Notes: a model not told the origin generated them from the sequence alone. Positions 32,977 through 40,740 are shown, numbered from the stretch's first letter. The stretch: DNA of 64,000 nt from Robiginitalea myxolifaciens (GCF_900115205.1 NZ_FOYQ01000001.1:1515240-1579239), one strand, 5' to 3'. Numbers and translations are program-made.

Positions 32977-35033
32977 TACTCTTTGGTCCGGAATCTACCG
33001 GAAAGACTACCCTGGCAAAGCAATTGGCTGAGCACTACTCAACCCATTGGGTGCCGGAATACGCTCGGGAATACTTACAGGAAAAGTGGGACAAAACCGG
33101 GGAAATTTGCACCCTTGAGGATTTGTTACCCATTGCAGCCGGGCAGATGGCTCTGGAGAATAAACTGGCAGCAACGGCCAACCAGGTCTTAATATGCGAT
33201 ACCGATTTACTGGAAACCCAGGTCTATTCTGAGATGTACTTTGACGGATATGCCGATCCGATCCTTCGCAAATATGCTCAGGAAAACCACTACGACCTCT
33301 ACCTGCTCACCTACATCGATGTGCCCTGGCAACCCGACGACTTGCGCGATCGACCCGATTCCCGGGAAGAAATGTTCCGGGCTTTTGAGCACGCCTTGCA
33401 GGCTAATAATCGTAGATTTGTTACAGTAAAGGGAACGCAGGCGGAACGTTTCCGGCTAGCCGTAAGCGAAATAGACAAAATACTCAGCAAGGATATGTTC
33501 GACGCAAAGGATCTTGAATTTTTGAATGCCAGGGGGATTACTATGGATAAAATCGAGGATCAGCTCGAAACTTTCCGGCGAGGAATCCCTTTTGTTTCGC
33601 TGAGCAAGGCCGCTGTGATCGGGGATGGGATTGTAGCGCTGGATGCCGCTCAGCAGGATCGCCTTGTTACCCACTATGAAAACTCCAGCGACAGATTTGA
33701 CCTTGGAAAGTTTACACCGGCTTCCGGAGCTGCCTCCAGGATGTTTAAGGCCCTGTTCGGATTCCTTTCGGACTTCGATCCCGATAAACAGGAATTATCG
33801 GACTACCTGGCAGATCCGGAGAACAAAGCCGTTGCTGATTTTTACAGTCGTCTGCGGGAATTCCCTTTTTTCCAGGCGGTTCATGAGAAGGTTCCTGGCG
33901 ATCTAAAGGAAGGCGCCTATCTCCATACTTTCGTGTCAGAAATGCTGGGAGAACAGGGGCTCAATTTCGGCTTTTATCCCAAAGGCTTGCTCCCCTTTCA
34001 CCAGTACGAAGGAGGAAGCGCTACACCCCTGGAAGAACATCTGAGGGAGGGAGCTATGTACGCTACCCGAGGAGGGGAGAGCGCTTTACACTTTACGATT
34101 TCCCCCCAGCATCAGGACCTGTTCGAGGAGACCTTTGCAGCAATCAGATCCCGAATGGAAGCCGAGACCGGAGTTGCTTTCCAAATGAGTCATTCCTTCC
34201 AGAAACCGGCTACCGACACCCTTGCCGTTGATCCGGATAACCAGCCATTTCGGGATGGCCAAGGGCAACTTTTGCTCAGGCCGGGCGGGCATGGCGCCCT
34301 TATCGAGAACCTGAATGAGCAGGACGCCGATGTCCTGTTTATCAAGAATATCGATAATGTGGTGCTTAAGGAGCAGCTACCTGAAATTGGAAAGTGGAAG
34401 AAAGTCCTCGGCGGGCTATTACTGGAAATCCAGGCGGAGGCCTTCCGCATGGCACGGCTCCTCGAGGGGGGAGACCCGGGCCCGGGAATACTGGAGGAAG
34501 CGGCCTCCTTTTTAGTCGAACGCCTGAATAATTCACTTCCGAACGACTTTGACAAGCTGTCCGCTGATGCCCGGCAGCAATGGATTAACAGTCGGCTCAA
34601 CAGGCCTATCCGGGTTTGTGGTATGGTAAAAAACGAAGGGGAACCCGGTGGGGGTCCATTCTGGATCCACGATGAAGGTGGGGGGGAATCCCTTCAGATT
34701 GTGGAATCTGCCCAGGTCAATATGGAGGACAGGGAACAACAAAAGATTTTCGGCGAATCCACGCACTTTAACCCGGTAGACCTGGTTTGTGGCCTGCGCG
34801 ATTACCGCGGGAACAAATACGACCTGATGGAGTTTGTGAACAGCAAACAGGGCTTCATAACCTCCAAGACCTACGAGGGAAGGGAATTGAAAGCTCTTGA
34901 ATTACCCGGCCTTTGGAATGGGGGAATGGCCTATTGGAACACCATTTTTGTGGAAGTCCCGGTGTCTACTTTCAACCCGGTTAAAACCGTAAATGACCTG
35001 CTTAAACCCGCCCATAATAACAAGGGGGTTTAA
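32931..35033 (+). CDS. NadR-type kinase fused to DUF4301
   Basis: A 700-residue two-part protein. Residues 1-188 are a P-loop kinase like the ribosylnicotinamide kinase domain of NadR (VVLFGPESTGKTTLAKQL; VPEYAREYL; ICDTDLLETQVYSE; RPDSREEMFRAFE). Residues 189-700 are DUF4301, beginning MFDAKDLEFLNARGITMDKI. In relatives as I recall them these are two neighbouring genes, and the Met at 33495 is where the second would start. No stop lies between. A fusion or two products from one frame are both possible. Beside a PnuT-like permease, the kinase could phosphorylate thiamin; DUF4301 has no known role. Confidence 0.85.
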   Translation: MEKVYGQRQDSLCRVVLFGPESTGKTTLAKQLAEHYSTHWVPEYAREYLQEKWDKTGEICTLEDLLPIAAGQMALENKLAATANQVLICDTDLLETQVYSEMYFDGYADPILRKYAQENHYDLYLLTYIDVPWQPDDLRDRPDSREEMFRAFEHALQANNRRFVTVKGTQAERFRLAVSEIDKILSKDMFDAKDLEFLNARGITMDKIEDQLETFRRGIPFVSLSKAAVIGDGIVALDAAQQDRLVTHYENSSDRFDLGKFTPASGAASRMFKALFGFLSDFDPDKQELSDYLADPENKAVADFYSRLREFPFFQAVHEKVPGDLKEGAYLHTFVSEMLGEQGLNFGFYPKGLLPFHQYEGGSATPLEEHLREGAMYATRGGESALHFTISPQHQDLFEETFAAIRSRMEAETGVAFQMSHSFQKPATDTLAVDPDNQPFRDGQGQLLLRPGGHGALIENLNEQDADVLFIKNIDNVVLKEQLPEIGKWKKVLGGLLLEIQAEAFRMARLLEGGDPGPGILEEAASFLVERLNNSLPNDFDKLSADARQQWINSRLNRPIRVCGMVKNEGEPGGGPFWIHDEGGGESLQIVESAQVNMEDREQQKIFGESTHFNPVDLVCGLRDYRGNKYDLMEFVNSKQGFITSKTYEGRELKALELPGLWNGGMAYWNTIFVEVPVSTFNPVKTVNDLLKPAHNNKGV

Positions 35034-35107
35034 CTTTTCCAGATTTTTTTGTGACCTGATGGGAAACCTGGTGTCTTAATTACAGAAAGACACAAAAGTT
35101 CCCCAAA

Positions 35108-35281
35108 ATGAAGTATACCCTACTTTGTGCATCGTGCTACCTCCTTGCTTGTCTGGCCATGGTATGGACAGATAGGCGGCTAAGCGCAGCGGAGACTGTT
35201 GAAATTCAGGAACTCCAGGACCCACTTCAAACGAAAAAGGATTCGGCTATACGGACACTAACCATGGTCAATCCCCAATGA
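35108..35281 (+). CDS. Possible 57-residue exported protein
   Basis: A short open frame in the 580-base space after the kinase-DUF4301 gene. It starts MKYTLLCASCYLLACLAMVW, a hydrophobic segment with a lipobox-like LLAC (Cys15), followed by a polar tail ending MVNPQ. It is preceded by an inverted repeat (GTGTCTT with AAGACAC, about 35071-35093). No homologue is recognised and codon evidence is weak, so it may not be real. The rest of the space holds a terminator, a promoter and the TPP riboswitch. Confidence 0.35.
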   Translation: MKYTLLCASCYLLACLAMVWTDRRLSAAETVEIQELQDPLQTKKDSAIRTLTMVNPQ

Positions 35282-35389
35282 CTCCCAGCCTTTTTGGAAG
35301 CTAGTTCCCAAGCGCACCGGGGCGAGTACCTACCTGTCTTATTGTGGGTCCGGTGTTAGACTATTTCCATGGCTGTGGAGTTTCTTTAG

Positions 35390-35418
35390 CCCCGGACATT
35401 TGTCTGGGGTTTTTTTTT
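35390..35418 (+). terminator. Terminator upstream of the riboswitch
   Basis: Stem CCCCGGACA with TGTCTGGGG (one G-T pair) around TT, then nine T. It isolates the riboswitch transcript from the upstream operon. Confidence 0.85.
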
Positions 35419-35423
35419 GGTTG

Positions 35424-35431
35424 TATATTTG
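35424..35431 (+). promoter_or_regulatory. -7 promoter element of the riboswitch-receptor transcript
   Basis: TATATTTG directly after the terminator, so the transcript would start near 35437, at the 5' edge of the riboswitch. Confidence 0.7.
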
Positions 35432-35437
35432 CGCATC

Positions 35438-35537
35438 TCTCAAGGGGTGCTTTCCAAAATCCCGGTTCTATCCGGTAAAAGGAGGCTGAGATTATACCCG
35501 ATGAACCTGGGCAGGTAATGCTGCCAAGGGATAACAG
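35438..35537 (+). promoter_or_regulatory. TPP riboswitch (THI element)
   Basis: The conserved parts of the thiamin pyrophosphate aptamer are present in order: GGGGTGC (35444-35450), CTGAGA (35486-35491), ACCC, TGAACCTG (35502-35509), GGTAATG (35514-35520) and AAGGGAT (35526-35532). A variable P3 arm (35462-35480) lies between. It sits between the promoter and a TonB receptor gene, so thiamin should switch that receptor off. THI elements before TonB receptors are known in Bacteroidetes. Confidence 0.95.
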
Positions 35538-35616
35538 GCGCAACACGGGGCGCCATAATTCAATTTTTCACCAAAGAATAATGACCCCTTTTATTCGTAA
35601 ATATTTTTACGGATGA
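35537..35616 (+). promoter_or_regulatory. Probable expression platform with start-codon hairpin and 11-codon leader frame
   Basis: After the aptamer come a GC hairpin (GGCGC 35537-35541 with GCGCC 35550-35554) and a perfect hairpin CGTAAA-TATT-TTTACG (35596-35611) that ends one base before the receptor ATG at 35613. A small frame from 35581 (MTPFIRKYFYG) runs through the hairpin and stops at 35614-35616, overlapping the receptor ATG as ATGA. There is no clear intrinsic terminator, so control is probably at translation. Confidence 0.5.
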
Positions 35617-37880
35617 AACGTATTTATTCGCTTACCGCATTGCTGCTTTTGGCAATGCAGCTGCCTGCCTGGGGGCAACAGACCAATTCAACCAACCGGG
35701 AATTACAAGAAGATCCTGCCGACAGCTTGCAACAGGAGATCGTTTTGGATGAGGTACTTGTGGCAGCCGTCCGGGCCGAAACAAATTCACCGGTAACCTT
35801 TAGCAACATGGAAGCCGAACGAATCCGCAAGCGCAATCTGGGCCAGGATATCCCTGTGCTTATGAATTACCTGCCATCGGTAGTGACCACCTCCGATGCC
35901 GGAGCAGGAGTGGGGTACACCGGGATACGTGTTCGGGGAAGCGATGCTACCCGGGTTAATATCACCATCAACGGGATCCCGTATAACGACGCAGAATCCC
36001 AGGGTACATTTTGGGTAAATATGCCTGATTTCGCTTCTTCGGTTCAGAATCTGCAATTGCAGCGCGGGGTAGGGACCTCCACGAACGGAGCGGGAGCTTT
36101 TGGGGCCAGTCTCAACCTGCTTACCGATGCCGTAGGGCCCGAGGCGTATGCCGAACTGGCCGCTAGCGCAGGTAGTTTCAACACCCATAAGGCTACCCTT
36201 AAGTTCAGCAGTGGCTTGCTTTCCGACCATTTTGAAATATCGGGGCGCTTGTCCAGAATCGCTTCGGAAGGGTACATTGACCGGGCTTCGTCTGACCTGG
36301 ATTCCTATTTCCTGCAAGGGGCTTACCTGGACGATAACACCCTGATAAAGGCCTTGCTTTTTGGCGGCCATGAAATTACCTACCAGTCATGGTATGGGTT
36401 TGATCCGGCAATCCTGAGTGCTATCGGGGTTGATAATAACCTGGAAACCAACCGAACCTTCAACGTGGCCGGAGTGCAGTTCGACGCCGAGGGGAATTTC
36501 GAGGGCTTCTATGAGAATCAGGTAGACAATTACAAACAGGATCACTTTCAACTGCATTGGAGCGAATCCTGGTCCCCATCACTGCGAACCAATATTGCCC
36601 TGCACTACACCCGGGGGCGCGGTTTTTTTGAGGAGTATGTAGATGAGTGGTATTATACCAACGTATTTTTTGCTCCTGATGCCGGCCTGGACTTCCTAGG
36701 CCAGGATCCGGTCGATATTAACGGGGAAACCCGGACCACAACAGATTACATTCGCCGCCGCTGGCTCGACAATGATTTTTACGGTACCGTATTTTCGGCC
36801 CAATACAGGAATGCCGGGTGGCAGTTTACCCTGGGCGGTGGCTGGAATACCTATCGCGGCGATCATTTTGGCGAGGTGATCTGGGCGCGGAACGCCCCTG
36901 AGATTGACCGGGGTTTCCGCTACTATGAAGACGACTCCCAGAAAGACGATTTCAATACGTTCCTCAAGGCGGAGACCAACCTGAGCGAAAGGTTGCGATT
37001 CTTCGCAGATGTGCAGTACCGCGGGGTCCGTTATCAGGCCAATGGAAATGAAACCGGATTGGTAGACGACCGCTTTAATTTCTTTAATCCTAAAACCGGC
37101 CTGACCTATACCCTAAACGATAAACAGAACCTTTATTTTTCATACGCGGTAGCCAATCGCGAACCCAATCGCAATGATTACGAAAACGGTAATCCCCGTC
37201 CTGAGCGACTCCAGGATTTTGAGCTGGGCTGGCGTTATCTGAAAGCGGGGACTAGTTTCCAGGTAAACGGCTATTACATGCGCTATAAAGATCAGTTGGT
37301 CCTGACCGGAGAACTCAACGATGTGGGCGCTCCCATCCGGGCCAACGTAGGAGATAGTTATCGCCTGGGGATAGAATTGGATGCTTCCCTTCCCCTTGGA
37401 AATCGAATCCAATGGCAACCCAATCTGGCCCTGAGCATTAACCGTAATGTGGATTTCTTTTTCCGGAGGGATGGAGAACTGCGCAACCTCGGGAACACGG
37501 AAATAGCGTTTTCACCAGGGGTTGTTGCCGGGAGTCGCCTGGTATACAGTCCGGGTTCTGGATGGCAGATTGCTGTGCTCAATAAGTATGTGGGAGACCA
37601 GTTTATGAGCAATATTGAGGCCGAACGTTCCCGTTTGGAAGGGTACAGCCAGACCGACCTGAATTTGGTCTATACCCTACCCGCCAAAGGAGGCTGGCCG
37701 GAACTGACGTTTACAGGCCTGGTGAATAACCTGTTCGATGCGCGCTTTAGCAGCAATGGGTTTTTCTACACCTTCGATGATGATTTTTCGAACCCGGGAA
37801 CAATCACCACCATTGAAGGGGTTGGGTATTATCCGCAGGCGGGAATCCATTTTCTGGCTGGCGTTACGGCGCGATTTTAA
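35613..37880 (+). CDS. TonB-dependent receptor under TPP riboswitch control, probably for thiamin
   Basis: Outer-membrane receptor of 755 residues. A signal peptide (MKRIYSLTALLLLAMQLPAWG) is followed by a TonB box region (EIVLDEVLVAAVRAETNSPV). The plug domain has VRVRGSDATRVNITINGIPYND-like sequence starting at about residue 108 and VQNLQLQRGVGTSTNGAGAFG. The barrel ends in aromatic Phe (AGVTARF), the normal outer-membrane insertion signal. There is no carboxypeptidase-like domain. The riboswitch indicates a thiamin or thiamin-precursor substrate. Receptors of this kind were predicted as OMR1 in comparative riboswitch studies. Confidence 0.9.
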   Translation: MKRIYSLTALLLLAMQLPAWGQQTNSTNRELQEDPADSLQQEIVLDEVLVAAVRAETNSPVTFSNMEAERIRKRNLGQDIPVLMNYLPSVVTTSDAGAGVGYTGIRVRGSDATRVNITINGIPYNDAESQGTFWVNMPDFASSVQNLQLQRGVGTSTNGAGAFGASLNLLTDAVGPEAYAELAASAGSFNTHKATLKFSSGLLSDHFEISGRLSRIASEGYIDRASSDLDSYFLQGAYLDDNTLIKALLFGGHEITYQSWYGFDPAILSAIGVDNNLETNRTFNVAGVQFDAEGNFEGFYENQVDNYKQDHFQLHWSESWSPSLRTNIALHYTRGRGFFEEYVDEWYYTNVFFAPDAGLDFLGQDPVDINGETRTTTDYIRRRWLDNDFYGTVFSAQYRNAGWQFTLGGGWNTYRGDHFGEVIWARNAPEIDRGFRYYEDDSQKDDFNTFLKAETNLSERLRFFADVQYRGVRYQANGNETGLVDDRFNFFNPKTGLTYTLNDKQNLYFSYAVANREPNRNDYENGNPRPERLQDFELGWRYLKAGTSFQVNGYYMRYKDQLVLTGELNDVGAPIRANVGDSYRLGIELDASLPLGNRIQWQPNLALSINRNVDFFFRRDGELRNLGNTEIAFSPGVVAGSRLVYSPGSGWQIAVLNKYVGDQFMSNIEAERSRLEGYSQTDLNLVYTLPAKGGWPELTFTGLVNNLFDARFSSNGFFYTFDDDFSNPGTITTIEGVGYYPQAGIHFLAGVTARF

Positions 37881-37895
37881 AAGTGTGGGGAGGCG

Positions 37896-38342
37896 TTAAT
37901 TCTGGATGGTCACGATGTTACCACTGCGATTCGCGCGGTATTCCAATAAGTCATAGAGGCGCTCTTCGGTATCCGGGCGGTTTAGCATTTGTCCGGTAAA
38001 CAGGCTGTATTCGTAGTCTTCGCAGGAGCAACGAGCGACTTGTCCGTCTAGCTCCAGGGTAGAACAACTGTTAGGAGCATGGTTGGGGCAGCTGGCCTCA
38101 AAAGCGCGGTAGAGTTCAAAGCCGGTATTCATGACAAAGACGCCGCGTATACCCACTGCAGCGTTGTCCAGGAACACCGGGTTCCCCTGGGTAAGCAAGG
38201 GGCTGTAAAGCGGTAAATTCAGGTTGATATCGAAACGAAATCCTATTTCCGGAAGGAAGGGATTTCGCTGTTGGGTATCCTTGGAACAGGCCAGGAATAC
38301 AAGGCATGCCAGCAGGCTGTATATGGACTTTACAGGGCGCAT
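37896..38342 (-). CDS. Lipoprotein with degenerate Rieske-like domain
   Basis: A 148-residue lipoprotein (lipobox FLAC, Cys19). The second half resembles a Rieske fold: CPNH (Cys85-His88), then Cys93, then CSCEDYEYSLFTGQ (Cys105, Cys107), where a true Rieske centre has CxH and CxxH before F/Y-D/S-x-x-T-G. The second histidine position holds Glu108 and the first motif is one residue longer, so a normal 2Fe-2S cluster is unlikely. Function unknown. It is divergent from greA and convergent with the thiamin receptor gene. Confidence 0.7.
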   Translation of the reverse strand: MRPVKSIYSLLACLVFLACSKDTQQRNPFLPEIGFRFDINLNLPLYSPLLTQGNPVFLDNAAVGIRGVFVMNTGFELYRAFEASCPNHAPNSCSTLELDGQVARCSCEDYEYSLFTGQMLNRPDTEERLYDLLEYRANRSGNIVTIQN

Positions 38343-38381
38343 CGTCAGTACGTTGAACTACAAAAATCCGCAAAAATTGTG

Positions 38382-38389
38382 TATCTTTG
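38382..38389 (+). promoter_or_regulatory. -7 promoter element of greA
   Basis: TATCTTTG followed by GCC. The predicted start is about 38394, the first base of a long leader hairpin. Confidence 0.65.
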
Positions 38390-38393
38390 GCCT

Positions 38394-38438
38394 AAATCCT
38401 CTCACAAACTTACGCTTGGCGTAGGTTGCAGGGGATTT
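38394..38438 (+). promoter_or_regulatory. Structured leader of greA
   Basis: Outer arms AAATCCTCT (38394-38402) and AGGGGATTT (38430-38438) pair over nine positions with one G-T. They enclose a second hairpin, CTTACGC (38409-38415) with GCGTAGG (38419-38425) around TTG. The structure would form the very 5' end of the greA mRNA. Confidence 0.5.
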
Positions 38439-38460
38439 TGCTTTTAAATACGTCAATGTC

Positions 38461-38937
38461 ATGAGCAAAGTATCCTATTACACGCCAGAAGGACTCAAAA
38501 AATTAAAAGACGAGCTCAATCAGCTTCGCGATGTGGAACGCCCCAAGGCGTCCCAGGCGATTGCCGAGGCACGGGATAAGGGAGATCTGTCTGAGAATGC
38601 GGAATACGACGCGGCCAAGGAAGCTCAGGGATTGCTGGAAATGAAAATTTCCAAAATGGAGGAATTAGTCGCCAATGCCCGGATCATTGATGAATCCCAA
38701 CTAGACACTTCCAAGGTACTGGTACTTTCTACAGTAAAACTGGAGAACCTCAACAATAAGATGCAACTCAGCTACACCCTGGTAGCCGAAAGCGAAGCCG
38801 ACCTCAAGGCGGGAAAAATATCTGTGACTTCCCCGATTGGAAAGGGATTGCTCGGGAAGCAGGTAGGGGAGATTGCTGAGATTCAGGTCCCCAACGGCAC
38901 CCTAAAGCTAAAAATCCTGGATATTAGCCGGGAGTAG
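38461..38937 (+). CDS. greA: Transcription elongation factor GreA
   Basis: Rescues backtracked RNA polymerase by stimulating transcript cleavage. 158 residues: an N-terminal coiled coil (YTPEGLKKLKDELNQLRD) with the acidic catalytic tip ARDKGDLSENAEYDAAKE, and a C-terminal FKBP-like domain (VTSPIGKGLLGKQVGEIAEI). Length and motifs are typical. Confidence 0.97.
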   Translation: MSKVSYYTPEGLKKLKDELNQLRDVERPKASQAIAEARDKGDLSENAEYDAAKEAQGLLEMKISKMEELVANARIIDESQLDTSKVLVLSTVKLENLNNKMQLSYTLVAESEADLKAGKISVTSPIGKGLLGKQVGEIAEIQVPNGTLKLKILDISRE

Positions 38938-39004
38938 CGCCAGCCGGCAACAAGCCTATTTTCAGAGTAGTTAATAGCACGGACATTTGGAAATGTGAAT
39001 TAGT

Positions 39005-39024
39005 ATTTAGATATTTATCTAAAT
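39005..39024. promoter_or_regulatory. Perfect operator palindrome of the sdpR-sdpI pair
   Basis: ATTTAGATA and TATCTAAAT, nine-base arms around TT, ending nine bases before the ArsR gene start. ArsR repressors bind such AT-rich palindromes, and autoregulation is likely. Confidence 0.75.
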
Positions 39025-39033
39025 ATATAATTA

Positions 39034-39297
39034 GTGAATGCCCTTTTCAAAGCCCTGAGCGATCCCACCCGGCGCAGTATCCTGGAGTTGCTGAAGCAGG
39101 GGCGCCTCTCGGCTGGTGATATCGCTTCACACTTCGACATTTCAAGACCGAGTATCTCCCACCACCTCGAGCTCTTATTCCAGGCGGGGTTGGTCCGGCG
39201 AAGTAAAGAGGGGCAGTATGTATACTATGAATTGAACACCAGCATCGTCGAAGATCTCTTGCACTGGGTTATCCAACTTAAAAACGAAAAGCCGTGA
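39034..39297 (+). CDS. ArsR-family autorepressor, SdpR type
   Basis: An 87-residue winged-helix repressor. The MNALFKALSDPTRRSILELL opening and ISRPSISHHLELLFQAGLV recognition helix are typical. There are no metal-binding Cys pairs, as in SdpR. The start is GTG. The next gene (GTGA overlap) encodes an SdpI-like membrane protein, the partner that in Bacillus subtilis senses a toxin and sequesters SdpR. The palindrome at 39005-39024 is its likely operator. Confidence 0.88.
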   Translation: MNALFKALSDPTRRSILELLKQGRLSAGDIASHFDISRPSISHHLELLFQAGLVRRSKEGQYVYYELNTSIVEDLLHWVIQLKNEKP

Positions 39298-39944
39298 AAC
39301 TAAAAAAAGAACTCCCGTTACTCGTATTAGTAGCAATTCCCTTTATCTATCTGGGTATAATCTGGAACCAGCTTCCGGAATCGGTCCCGATGCACTGGAA
39401 TATTCAGGGCGAAATTGACCGTTACGGGCCCAAGTCCCAGGTGTGGATCCTGCCAGCGATTACCTCAGGGCTTATTTACCTGATTTTGCTGGTCGTTCCC
39501 GCTATCGATCCCAAAAAGAAAATTGCCCAGATGGGGCGGAAATACGATCAGCTCAAGTTTGCCCTGGTTGCCTCAATGAGTGCCCTGGCCTGTGTTATCA
39601 TCTATATGATACAGCAAGGGGAAAGCGCAGGGACCACTCCTATTTTGGTCATCGTTGGGTTGCTCATTGCCGTACTCGGGAATTATATGAAAACCGTACA
39701 ACCCAATTACTTTATCGGAATTCGTACCCCCTGGACCCTGGAACATCCTGAAGTATGGGAAAAGACGCATAAATTGGGCGGAAAACTTTGGTTTGCTGGG
39801 GGGATACTTATGATTGTACTGGCCTTTTTGACCGGGAGTCAATGGCAACTCTACCTCATCCTTGGATTACCTATTATCCTGGCCGTTATCCCATTGGTAT
39901 ATTCCTATCAGGAGTACCGGAGGCTTACTGCAGATAAATCATAA
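39294..39944 (+). CDS. SdpI-family membrane protein
   Basis: A 216-residue inner-membrane protein. Residues 1-90 are DUF1648 (LPESVPMHWNIQGEIDRYG), and the rest is the SdpI domain (NYFIGIRTPWTLEHPEVWEKTHKLGGKLW begins it). About six helices. In B. subtilis SdpI gives immunity to the SdpC toxin and signals to SdpR. No sdpC or toxin gene is visible here, so it may respond to foreign toxins or membrane stress. It is coupled to the repressor gene by GTGA and starts with GTG. Confidence 0.87.
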   Translation: MKLKKELPLLVLVAIPFIYLGIIWNQLPESVPMHWNIQGEIDRYGPKSQVWILPAITSGLIYLILLVVPAIDPKKKIAQMGRKYDQLKFALVASMSALACVIIYMIQQGESAGTTPILVIVGLLIAVLGNYMKTVQPNYFIGIRTPWTLEHPEVWEKTHKLGGKLWFAGGILMIVLAFLTGSQWQLYLILGLPIILAVIPLVYSYQEYRRLTADKS

Positions 39945-39992
39945 GCAAACCGCTTGGGAGATTTACTATATTTAGGACTCTAAACTCCCGGT

Positions 39993-40388
39993 ATGCCAAG
40001 CATTTTCACACGAATCCTCCAGGGCGAAATACCCGATTACCGCGTTGCAGAAGATGCGGATAATTTTGCGTTTCTCGACATCAATCCCAACAGCAGGGGA
40101 CATACCCTCTGCGTTCCGAAAAAGGAAGTCGACAAAATAACCGACCTGGATCCGGAGGCCTATGAAAGCCTGATGCGTTTTTCTCGTCGTGTTGCCCTTG
40201 CTGTGGATAAGGCCGTTGATTGCAAGCGTGTGGGAATGACCGTCATAGGCCTGGAAGTTCCCCATGTGCATGTGCATTTGATCCCACTGAACTCCATGGT
40301 CGATGCAACATTCGGAAAAAAGGTAAAACTGAGTCAGGAAGAGTTCCAGCAAACAGCGGCTGCTATTCGTGAAGCCTTAGCGGATTAA
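39993..40388 (+). CDS. HIT-family nucleotide hydrolase/transferase
   Basis: A 131-residue protein with the catalytic histidine triad in VPHVHVHLIPL (about residues 89-99) and the opening PSIFTRILQGEIPDY. Members such as HinT hydrolyse adenosine phosphoramidates. A near -7 element (TATATTTA) lies about 20 bases upstream. It overlaps the convergent zinc-ribbon gene by four bases. Confidence 0.92.
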   Translation: MPSIFTRILQGEIPDYRVAEDADNFAFLDINPNSRGHTLCVPKKEVDKITDLDPEAYESLMRFSRRVALAVDKAVDCKRVGMTVIGLEVPHVHVHLIPLNSMVDATFGKKVKLSQEEFQQTAAAIREALAD

Positions 40389-40738
40389 ATTCCCCACATG
40401 CCTTCCAGATAGGTATAAACGGCTGCCCCGACCAGGGCTATTGCCAACAAGAACAGCACATAAAACAGCCAGCTGAAACGTATTCCCGATTTGCCGGGCG
40501 TTGCCATTTTTCGGTAGTAATTGACGCTATTCTCTATGTCCGGGGTCCAACTCACAGGGTAGATACGCGAACCACAGGTATTACAGTGTAATTCCTCCCG
40601 CAATTCTGCTGAGGTGCGATGGTACATCCGCGTGCGCAAATGCTTTTGCTTAAACTGCATAATGAGGTCCTGGTTATAGCACTCCGGACAATTGTTCTTT
40701 ATTGGCGCTTCTTTGATCAGTTCCCAGTGTTCGGCCAT
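40385..40738 (-). CDS. Zinc-ribbon membrane protein
   Basis: A 117-residue protein of unknown function. Two cysteine pairs (NCPECYNQ near residue 17, and HCNTCGSR near 52) make a likely zinc ribbon on the cytosolic side. One helix follows near the C terminus (FSWLFYVLFLLAIALVGAAV). It starts two bases after the histidine kinase stop, so the two are co-translated. It might be an accessory of that kinase; there is no direct evidence. Confidence 0.75.
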   Translation of the reverse strand: MAEHWELIKEAPIKNNCPECYNQDLIMQFKQKHLRTRMYHRTSAELREELHCNTCGSRIYPVSWTPDIENSVNYYRKMATPGKSGIRFSWLFYVLFLLAIALVGAAVYTYLEGMWGI

Positions 40739-40740
40739 AA

